Assembly: GCF_000425425.1 (NCBI RefSeq) | Contig: NZ_AUDK01000016.1 | Coordinates: 1 to 64,000 of the forward strand | Direction of reading: 5' to 3' | Length of the DNA stretch: 64,000 nucleotides | DNA from: Flavobacterium daejeonense DSM 17708 | GTDB lineage: Bacteria > Bacteroidota > Bacteroidia > Flavobacteriales > Flavobacteriaceae | Part shown: positions 24,463-31,087 of the stretch, in pieces | Numbering within the stretch: position 1 is the first letter of the stretch | Layout of the letters: the number at the start of each line of letters is the position of its first letter | Notes under the pieces: model-generated | Told to the model about the DNA's origin: nothing | The model's database searches: none | The model's input: the letters and a program-made list of their open reading frames with translations, nothing else | Made by a program: the position numbers and the translations under genes

Positions 24463-25986
24463 ATGAAAAGACTTTTACTTGGTTTCATTTTATTAGTGGG
24501 TTTGACTGTTAAAGCTCAAAAAGAGGTAGCTTCTTTGGCTGTTCCGTATTCGAGCGATTTCTATAGTGATAAGGAATCAGTTGCTGTGTCTAATGCTAAA
24601 ACTAAAGATTTAGTTTTGTTGATAGAAGATAATGATAAAACAATTTTGTCATTATTAAATGAAGATTTTAAACAAATAGGAGTGTTAGAAGGAGAGAAAT
24701 TAGATCGAAAATTTAAAACATTTATTGGTTATAGTATTCAGAGTGATACTTATTATATTTTTTTTAAAAACAATACTGATAAAAAGTTTGGCTACATTGA
24801 ATTTAATTTTAAGTCAGCTGCTGTTGCTCAATTTCCATTAGATTTTAAATTAGAAGATGAAAAATATGTAGAAGGAATTACTCAAAATGACGTTTTCTAT
24901 TTAATGACAGCTGATAAAAAATCAGATAATGTTAATTTTTATGAGTTTACCAAGCAAAAACAATTAGTAAAGCATGCTGTCGATTTTAAATCTGCTACCT
25001 ATGAGAGCAATTTAAATGGCATTACTGTAAATCATACTCCTTATAAATTATTAACTTCAAATTCTTGGGGAAACAACGGTTCACTTACAAAAATTGACCT
25101 CAACAGTCCTGGTGCCATCGAGTCAACATCAGAAAAAGTAAAGTTATATCAGCTTGGCAATGAACTCATTTTTACATTTGATAATCAAGATGATAAAACA
25201 TGTATAATAAGTATTAATACAACTGATTTTTCAAAAAAAGAAATTGTTTTTGAAAAACCTTCATTAGATTTAGTATATGATTCTGCTTCTTATAATACAT
25301 TTTCTCATAATTCATTGTATAATAATGGTGTTTTATATCAGGCAATATGTTCTTCAAAAGAATTAAAACTCACCGCAAAAAATTTCAATGATAATAAACT
25401 ACTTAAGCAACTATACATTTCAGAAGCTAATGACACTATTTCTTTTAAAAATGGACCTATCATTCAGGAAAATACTTCGATGTGGTATAAAGACAATAAA
25501 AGAGTGAGAGAACTTGAAAAAACTTCTAAATTTTTAAGAAAAGTAAGCAATGGAAAACTCGGAATTATTGCTTTCGTTAATAAAAATAACATTAAACAAA
25601 TTACAATTGGGGGATATATTGAAAGAAAAGGAGGCGGTGGTTTTGGGATGATGCCAATGGGAGGAATTCCAATGGGGGGAATCCCAATGGGAGGGATGAT
25701 GTTGACTGCATCATTTAATCCCGTTATGACAGCTTATAATGGTTATTCCTATACAAAATCAACGAGGATAGATTGCCTGTTTGATGACAGTTTCAATCAT
25801 CTTGAAGGAGAAATTGAAAAAAATATTTTTGATAAAATTCACGATGAAGAAAATGTCATAAAAAAGTATAAACATTTAGGATTTAGATTAAATCTTAAAA
25901 ATATTTACCGACATAATAATAAGTTTTATTTGTCATATCTTGATGATTCTGATAAAAAATATAACATCGTAGAGTTTGAAAATTAG
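24463..25986 (+). CDS. Secreted protein of unknown function with Met/Gly repeat
   Basis: 507 residues; signal peptide MKRLLLGFILLVGLTVKAQ. The body is Lys/Asn/Asp-rich with many short strands (LSLLNEDFKQIGVLEGEKLD, YIFFKNNTDKKFGYIEFNFK), suggesting a beta-propeller-like fold. Near residues 387-412 comes a Gly/Met/Pro tract, GGGFGMMPMGGIPMGGIPMG, with the unit PMGGI repeated. I recognise no family. It is monocistronic: an inverted repeat (24307-24333) lies upstream and a terminator downstream (26046-26081). Confidence 0.75.
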   Translation: MKRLLLGFILLVGLTVKAQKEVASLAVPYSSDFYSDKESVAVSNAKTKDLVLLIEDNDKTILSLLNEDFKQIGVLEGEKLDRKFKTFIGYSIQSDTYYIFFKNNTDKKFGYIEFNFKSAAVAQFPLDFKLEDEKYVEGITQNDVFYLMTADKKSDNVNFYEFTKQKQLVKHAVDFKSATYESNLNGITVNHTPYKLLTSNSWGNNGSLTKIDLNSPGAIESTSEKVKLYQLGNELIFTFDNQDDKTCIISINTTDFSKKEIVFEKPSLDLVYDSASYNTFSHNSLYNNGVLYQAICSSKELKLTAKNFNDNKLLKQLYISEANDTISFKNGPIIQENTSMWYKDNKRVRELEKTSKFLRKVSNGKLGIIAFVNKNNIKQITIGGYIERKGGGGFGMMPMGGIPMGGIPMGGMMLTASFNPVMTAYNGYSYTKSTRIDCLFDDSFNHLEGEIEKNIFDKIHDEENVIKKYKHLGFRLNLKNIYRHNNKFYLSYLDDSDKKYNIVEFEN

Positions 25987-26045
25987 TACGATTTTTGTTT
26001 GAATTGTTTTATATAAATAGCTTAAAATTTGATTAAAGAATAATT

Positions 26046-26083
26046 AATTGCCGCAGTTTATATTGCGGCAATTGTTATTTTTG
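26046..26083 (+). terminator. Terminator overlapping the EamA promoter box
   Basis: AATTGCCGCA (26046-26055) and TGCGGCAATT (26064-26073) form a perfect stem after the secreted-protein gene. The T-rich tail contains TATTTTTG (26076-26083), an exact -7 box, ending four bases before the ATG of the EamA gene. Confidence 0.7.
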
Positions 26084-26087
26084 GCAA

Positions 26088-26960
26088 ATGAATAATGCGA
26101 AATCTAAATTAGCACTGGTGGCAGGAATATTATGTATTTCTATCTTTCCAATTTTGGTGCGACTGCATTTAACCGGCGGGCTGATTTCGGCCTTTTATCG
26201 CATGTTTATTGCAGCTCTTTTATTGTTACCGTATGTTTTTCTTTCAAAGAAATTCCGATTGCCTTCAACCAAATTATTGTTGCTTTCCTGTGTTTGCGGA
26301 ATTATTTTCGCTACTGATATTGCCATTTGGAACATCGCCATTCAAAAATCGAGTGCTACTCAGGCGACTTTATTGGCGAATCTCTCTCCGGTTTGGGTAG
26401 GAATTGGTTCTTTCTTTTTTTTGAAAAATAAGCCTGGGGTCAATTTTTGGTTGGGAACGGCTGTTGCGCTTTTGGGAATGATTGTTTTGGTAGGATTTGA
26501 AACTTTTAGTGAACTCAATTTTGATTTGGCTTTTGTATTGGCTTTGCTGTCGGGAATGTTATATGCAACTTATATTTTGATTAGTAAAAATATATTGGAA
26601 AAAGCGGATGTACTTTCCTTTTTGAGTATTGTTTTAATATCGTCCAGTATGTTTTTGGCTATTGTTTGCGGCTTTTCCGGAGAAAATTTTACGGGTTTTT
26701 CTAATACGGCCTGGTTGGTTTTGTTTGTTCAGGGAGCCGTTTGTCAATTAATGGCCTGGTTGCTGATAAGTTATGCTACACAGTATTTACGGGCTACCCG
26801 AGTTTCGCTGAGTTTGTTAGGACAGGCAGTGCTGGCCACTTTTCTGGCTTGGTTTTTTTTAGGAGAAACCATGAGTTGGGATAGGATTTTGGGTGCTGTT
26901 TTTTTACTTTTAGGTATCCGAATTACTTTTTACAATAAATCTGTTTTGATAAAATCATAA
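26088..26960 (+). CDS. EamA/DMT-family transporter
   Basis: 290 residues with ten predicted membrane helices in two EamA repeats (first about 5-135, ALVAGILCISIFPILVRLHL; second about 145-280, FDLAFVLALLSGMLYATYIL). ATQATLLANLSPVWVGIGSF is the conserved end-of-repeat region. It is an inner-membrane carrier of small metabolites; the substrate cannot be inferred. A -7 box ends only four bases before the ATG, so its mRNA may be leaderless. The HAD gene follows after four bases, probably in one operon. Confidence 0.9.
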   Translation: MNNAKSKLALVAGILCISIFPILVRLHLTGGLISAFYRMFIAALLLLPYVFLSKKFRLPSTKLLLLSCVCGIIFATDIAIWNIAIQKSSATQATLLANLSPVWVGIGSFFFLKNKPGVNFWLGTAVALLGMIVLVGFETFSELNFDLAFVLALLSGMLYATYILISKNILEKADVLSFLSIVLISSSMFLAIVCGFSGENFTGFSNTAWLVLFVQGAVCQLMAWLLISYATQYLRATRVSLSLLGQAVLATFLAWFFLGETMSWDRILGAVFLLLGIRITFYNKSVLIKS

Positions 26961-26964
26961 AATT

Positions 26965-27651
26965 ATGTCTTTTAAAGTTATTGCTTTCGATGCCGATGAT
27001 ACCTTATTTGTAAATGAAACTTACTTTTTAGAAACAGAAGAGAAGTTTTGCGAATTAATGAGTGATTACCTTTCACATCAGGGGCTTTCTCAGGAACTTT
27101 TCCGGATTGAAATTGCCAATTTGAAAATTTACGGATACGGAATCAAAGCCTATATTCTTTCGATGATTGAGGCCGCGATGACGATTTCGGATAATACGAT
27201 TCCGGTTAGTGTAATTGAAAAAATTATTCAGTACGGTAAGGAATTATTGGAAAAACCTATTGTGCTTTTGGATGGCGTGGAAGAAACTTTGGAAGCTTTA
27301 TATGGAAAATATAAATTGGTTGTGGCGACTAAAGGTGATTTGTTAGACCAAAGAAGAAAACTGCATAATTCCGGTTTAGGGAAATATTTTCATCATATCG
27401 AAGTAATGTCGGATAAGCAGGAGCAGGATTATCTGGATTTAATTAAGCGTTTGGAAATTAAGCCGGAGGAATTTTATATGATTGGGAATTCTTTAAAATC
27501 GGATGTCTTGCCGGTTTTAAATATTGGCGGTCATGCGGCTCACGTTCCGTTTCATACTACCTGGGCACACGAGAAAATTGACCATGAAATCAAACATAAA
27601 AATTTTAGTGCTTTTGAAAATATAAAGGAGGTTTTGAAAATTATCTCTTAA
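26965..27651 (+). CDS. HAD-superfamily phosphatase
   Basis: 228 residues. HAD motif I VIAFDADDTLFVNETYF (nucleophile Asp10, acid Asp12), motif II KLVVATKGD, motif III lysine in EVMSDKQEQDY and acidic motif IV FYMIGNSLKSDVLPVLNIGG. A helical cap lies between motifs I and II (about 20-90), as in type I HAD enzymes. A soluble Mg2+-dependent phosphatase acting on small molecules is likely; the substrate is unknown. It is translated just after the EamA transporter, four bases apart. Confidence 0.88.
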   Translation: MSFKVIAFDADDTLFVNETYFLETEEKFCELMSDYLSHQGLSQELFRIEIANLKIYGYGIKAYILSMIEAAMTISDNTIPVSVIEKIIQYGKELLEKPIVLLDGVEETLEALYGKYKLVVATKGDLLDQRRKLHNSGLGKYFHHIEVMSDKQEQDYLDLIKRLEIKPEEFYMIGNSLKSDVLPVLNIGGHAAHVPFHTTWAHEKIDHEIKHKNFSAFENIKEVLKIIS

Positions 27652-27767
27652 TCAAGTTGCTTTAGGTGATTTTTGGTTTTTATCAAATGAGTTACAATTT
27701 AGTTTATGGAGAATTGTATTATTTTCTTTAACTTTACTCGGAGTCTAACTAATAAAAAAGAGAATTT

Positions 27768-28286
27768 ATGTTATCAAAAAATATAGAAACTGCCTTAAAT
27801 AATCAAATTCGAATTGAAGCCGAATCTTCTCAAACCTATTTGTCAATGGCTTGCTGGGCTGAAGTACATGGATTGGAAGGGATTTCACAATTTATGTATG
27901 CACAGTCCGATGAAGAACGCGCTCATATGCTTAAATTGATTAAATATGTAAACGAGCGTGGCGGACATGCTCAAATTACCGATTTGAAAGCGCCTAAAAC
28001 GACTTATACCACTTTTAAAGAAATGTTTGAAGCTTTGTACGAACACGAAGTTTTTGTGTCAAATTCAATTAACGAATTGGTGCATATTACGTTTTCGGAA
28101 AAAGATTATGCAACGCACAACTTCCTGCAATGGTACGTTTCGGAACAAATTGAAGAAGAAGCTACCGCAAAAACCATTTTGGATAAAATCAACCTGATTG
28201 GGGATGACAAAGGAGGTTTGTATTTATTTGATCGCGATATTCAACAAATCTCGGTAATGAGTTCGGTTGCAATAAATCCGAAATAA
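27768..28286 (+). CDS. ftnA: Ferritin
   Basis: 172 residues, the usual subunit length. A four-helix ferritin with the ferroxidase ligands visible: Glu in IRIEAESSQTYLSMACWAEV, Glu-Glu-x-x-His in YAQSDEERAHMLKLIKYVNE, Glu in LYEHEVFVSN and QWYVSEQIEEEATAKTILDK. It stores iron as a 24-mer in the cytoplasm. No iron-responsive site is recognised upstream. Confidence 0.95.
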   Translation: MLSKNIETALNNQIRIEAESSQTYLSMACWAEVHGLEGISQFMYAQSDEERAHMLKLIKYVNERGGHAQITDLKAPKTTYTTFKEMFEALYEHEVFVSNSINELVHITFSEKDYATHNFLQWYVSEQIEEEATAKTILDKINLIGDDKGGLYLFDRDIQQISVMSSVAINPK

Positions 28287-28333
28287 AAACGTTAAAATTT
28301 ATTTAGAATATATAAAAATAATATTTTTTGATT

Positions 28334-28341
28334 TATATTTG
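28334..28341 (+). promoter_or_regulatory. -7 box of the Lys/Cys-rich small gene
   Basis: TATATTTG matches TAnnTTTG exactly and ends 24 bases before the ATG at 28366. It supports that small frame as a real gene. Confidence 0.5.
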
Positions 28342-28365
28342 CTTCAGTTTTAAACTGGTAGCAAG

Positions 28366-28551
28366 ATGGGCAAAAAAGAAAAGGAAAAGGACAAGAAAAA
28401 GAAGAAGAAAGACAAACAGAAAAAAGAAGCTCTTGTTGTTATTAAGAAGGTAGAAAATTGTAAATCTTCCTGTTGTGAAAAGTTCAAAAAATCGGAAAGT
28501 AAACGTTGCAAGCGTTGCCCAATGTACGATTTGATTCAAAAAGTAGCCTAA
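28366..28551 (+). CDS. 61-residue Lys-rich, Cys-rich small protein
   Basis: Begins MGKKEKEKDKKKKKKDKQKK, then EALVVIKKVENCKSSCCEKF and KKSESKRCKRCPMYDLIQKV. The C-terminal half has five cysteines as C-x3-CC and C-x2-C, suggesting a metal site. The N-terminal half is almost pure Lys/Glu/Asp. A consensus -7 box precedes it and a strong terminator follows, so it is a stand-alone gene next to ferritin. No family is named with confidence. A frame on the opposite strand is its shadow. Confidence 0.7.
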   Translation: MGKKEKEKDKKKKKKDKQKKEALVVIKKVENCKSSCCEKFKKSESKRCKRCPMYDLIQKVA

Positions 28552-28560
28552 ATAAATATT

Positions 28561-28597
28561 AAAACCCATCTCGTTTTAAAAATGAGATGGGTTTTCT
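28561..28597. terminator. Bidirectional terminator
   Basis: AAAACCCATCTC (28561-28572) and GAGATGGGTTTT (28584-28595) form a perfect 12-base stem between the small gene and the convergent ssb. Confidence 0.85.
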
Positions 28598-28623
28598 GTT
28601 TAATAACACAGTGGTTAAAAAAA

Positions 28624-28959
28624 TTACGGTTTTCCTAACAAAAGTAAATCAGAAACCACCACTTCCGTTACATAGCGTTTTTCACCGTTTTTGTCTTCAT
28701 AACTGCGATGCGTTAGTTTGCCTTCAATGGCAATTTCTCTGCCTTTGGTTACATATTTTTCAATAATTTCGGCAGTTTTTCCCCAGGCTACTAAGCGATG
28801 CCATTGGGTTTCTTCTACTTTTTCACCTTTGTCGTTTTTATAACTTTCATTAGTGGCTAAGGTAAAATTGGCTAATTTTTTTCCACCGTCGAAGTTTTTA
28901 ATTTCTGGCTCATTTCCTAAATGACCGATTAACTGTACTTTGTTTCTTAATGCATTCAT
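28624..28959 (-). CDS. ssb: Single-stranded DNA-binding protein
   Basis: 111 residues: one OB-fold, MNALRNKVQLIGHLGNEPEI then ANFTLATNESYKNDKGEKVE, TQWHRLVAWGKTAEIIEKYV and KGREIAIEGKLTHRSYEDKN. It binds ssDNA in replication and repair. It is shorter than housekeeping SSB and lacks the acidic tip (no DDDIPF-type end; it ends SDLLLLGKP), so it may be a secondary SSB paralogue that does not recruit partners. Confidence 0.92.
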   Translation of the reverse strand: MNALRNKVQLIGHLGNEPEIKNFDGGKKLANFTLATNESYKNDKGEKVEETQWHRLVAWGKTAEIIEKYVTKGREIAIEGKLTHRSYEDKNGEKRYVTEVVVSDLLLLGKP

Positions 28960-28990
28960 GGCGTGTAAAATTTAATTGTTAATATTTTTT

Positions 28991-29044
28991 ATTGCTATTG
29001 CTATTGCTATTGCTATTGTCATTGAAATTGAAATTGAAATTGAC
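28991..29044. repeat. Hexanucleotide repeat tract upstream of ssb
   Basis: Nine consecutive hexamers of form ATTGNN: ATTGCT four times, ATTGTC, ATTGAA three times, ATTGAC. It lies 32 bases upstream of the ssb start (which is on the minus strand) and could vary in copy number by slippage. Confidence 0.85.
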
Positions 29045-29187
29045 AATGTTGTTTCTTTTCGACAGTACAAAGTTGCACCGGTTGTCAGGCTTTATTCGGT
29101 TATTAGCTACTTACTTTCGGTTGTAAATATTTGTAAACGTTTGTAAACGGATATTTTTTTGTATCTTGCAGTAAATCAAGATATTTT

Positions 29188-30717
29188 ATGAAATCAGAAA
29201 TTAATAAAGTCGAGTTACGCAATCTGAAAATTCAGGATTATAAAGATTTAAAAGCGTCAATGATTGAATCCTATCCTGAAATGGTTGACGATTATTGGAG
29301 AGAATCGGATATTAAAAAATTACTCAAAATATTCCCCGAAGGACAATTGGTTATTTTAGTAGATGATATTGTGGTGGGGGCTGCTTTATCACTTATTGTA
29401 CCGGAAGATTTGGTAGATCAAAACCATGATTATGCTAAAATTACCGGAGATTATACTTTTTCGACCCATACTTCAAAGGGGGAAGTCTTGTACGGAATTG
29501 ATGTTTTTGTGGTGCCAAAATACCGCGGTTTGCGTTTAGGACGCCGATTGTATGATGCCCGAAAAGAAATTTGCGAACAGCTGAATTTAAAATCCATTGT
29601 TTTTGCGGGACGAATTCCGAACTACGGGAAATATGCTAACGAACTGACACCAAAAGCTTATATTGATAAAGTAAAACGCAAAGAAATTCACGATCCGGTG
29701 TTGTCTTTTCAATTGAGTAATGAGTTTCACGTGATGCGTGTGATGCGCAATTATTTGGAAGGAGACCGAAAATCCAAGCAATTTGCCGTTTTGTTAGAAT
29801 GGAATAACATTTATTATGATGAAAGTCCGCAAATTATTAATACGACCAAAAGCGTTATCCGATTAGGATTGATACAATGGCAAATGCGTTCGTTGAACAA
29901 CTTGGAAGCATTGTTTGAACAAGCCGAATTTTTCATCGATGCCGTTTCGGGTTACGGAAGTGATTTTGCTGTTTTTCCGGAATTGTTTATTGCGCCGTTA
30001 ATGGCCGATTATAATCATTTGTCTGAGGCTGATGCTATAAGAGAATTAGCCAAATATTCGGAACCTATTCGAAAAAGATTTCAGGAATTGGCAATTTCGT
30101 ACAACATTAATATTATCACAGGAAGCATGCCTACTTTGGTTGACGGAGTGCTTTATAATAGTGGTTTTTTATGCAGAAGAGATGGGACTTATGAAACTTA
30201 TACCAAAATTCATATTACACCAAATGAGGTATTTCATTGGGGGATAACAGGAGGAAATTCCATTCAAACCTTTGATACCGATTGTGGAAAAATTGGAGTT
30301 ATCATTTGTTACGATGTCGAATTTCCGGAACTTTCCCGATTGATGGCCGACGAAGGGATGAATATCTTGTTTGTTCCTTTCCTGACTGATACGCAAAATG
30401 CCTTCACCAGAGTGAAACATTGTGCACAGGCCAGAGCCATAGAAAATGAATGTTATGTGGCTATTGCCGGCTGTGTGGGGAATTTACCAAAAGTAAATAA
30501 TATGGATATTCAATTTGCGCAATCGGCTGTGTTTACTCCGTCTGATTTTGCCTTTCCAAGTAATGGAATTAAGGCCGAAACGACTCCCAATACCGAAATG
30601 ACCTTAATTGTGGATGTCGATTTGGATTTACTCAAAGAATTACACGAACACGGAAGTGTTAATATAATGAAGGACCGTCGTCATGATTTGTACCGAATCA
30701 AAAAACTAAAAAGTTAG
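29188..30717 (+). CDS. GNAT acetyltransferase-nitrilase fusion
   Basis: 509 residues. Residues about 8-210 are a GNAT domain: VFVVPKYRGLRLGRRLYDAR is the acetyl-CoA pyrophosphate loop. Residues about 222-505 are a carbon-nitrogen hydrolase with the Glu-Lys-Cys triad: Glu in DFAVFPELFIAPLM, Lys in YTKIHITPNE, Cys in IGVIICYDVEFPELSRLMAD. Fusions of this order are common in Bacteroidota; they probably acylate an amine and hydrolyse an amide or nitrile of a related compound, but the substrate is unknown. The zinc-ribbon gene begins two bases later. Confidence 0.9.
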   Translation: MKSEINKVELRNLKIQDYKDLKASMIESYPEMVDDYWRESDIKKLLKIFPEGQLVILVDDIVVGAALSLIVPEDLVDQNHDYAKITGDYTFSTHTSKGEVLYGIDVFVVPKYRGLRLGRRLYDARKEICEQLNLKSIVFAGRIPNYGKYANELTPKAYIDKVKRKEIHDPVLSFQLSNEFHVMRVMRNYLEGDRKSKQFAVLLEWNNIYYDESPQIINTTKSVIRLGLIQWQMRSLNNLEALFEQAEFFIDAVSGYGSDFAVFPELFIAPLMADYNHLSEADAIRELAKYSEPIRKRFQELAISYNINIITGSMPTLVDGVLYNSGFLCRRDGTYETYTKIHITPNEVFHWGITGGNSIQTFDTDCGKIGVIICYDVEFPELSRLMADEGMNILFVPFLTDTQNAFTRVKHCAQARAIENECYVAIAGCVGNLPKVNNMDIQFAQSAVFTPSDFAFPSNGIKAETTPNTEMTLIVDVDLDLLKELHEHGSVNIMKDRRHDLYRIKKLKS

Positions 30718-30719
30718 TT

Positions 30720-31067
30720 ATGAAAAACTGTTTAGAATGTGGTGAAAAAATAGTAGGCCGCGAAGACAAAAAGTTTTGCAGCGATGGTTGTCGCAATGCC
30801 TATAATAACAAGATGAATAAAGACAGCAATAATATTATGCGCAACATTAATAATAAATTGCGTAAAAATTATCGCATTCTCAGCGAACTGAACACGGGCG
30901 GAAAATCAAAAACAAGTCGGACCAAATTATTAAGTAAAGGTTTCGATTTTGATTTTTTTACCAATATTTTAAAAACAAAAACAGGAAATACATACTATTT
31001 TCTGTATGATCAGGGTTATATGTTATTAGAAAATGATATGTATATCCTTGTCAAAAAAGACAACTAA
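30720..31067 (+). CDS. Zinc-ribbon protein, DUF2116-like
   Basis: 115 residues. The N-terminus MKNCLECGEKIVGREDKKFC then SDGCRNAYNNKMNK is a four-cysteine zinc ribbon of the type found in DUF2116. The rest is basic (NIMRNINNKLRKNYRILSEL) with a C-terminal hydrophobic strand pattern (NTYYFLYDQGYMLLENDMYI). It probably binds nucleic acid or a protein. It is two bases from the upstream fusion gene and 20 bases from the M28 gene, so the three may be one operon. Confidence 0.75.
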   Translation: MKNCLECGEKIVGREDKKFCSDGCRNAYNNKMNKDSNNIMRNINNKLRKNYRILSELNTGGKSKTSRTKLLSKGFDFDFFTNILKTKTGNTYYFLYDQGYMLLENDMYILVKKDN

Positions 31068-31087
31068 AAAATCCCAATCTGCCTAGA

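Noticed and set aside
28333-28569. 78-codon minus-strand frame rich in Phe and Leu
   Set aside because: Shadow of the Lys-rich small gene, which has a promoter box and terminator on the plus strand.
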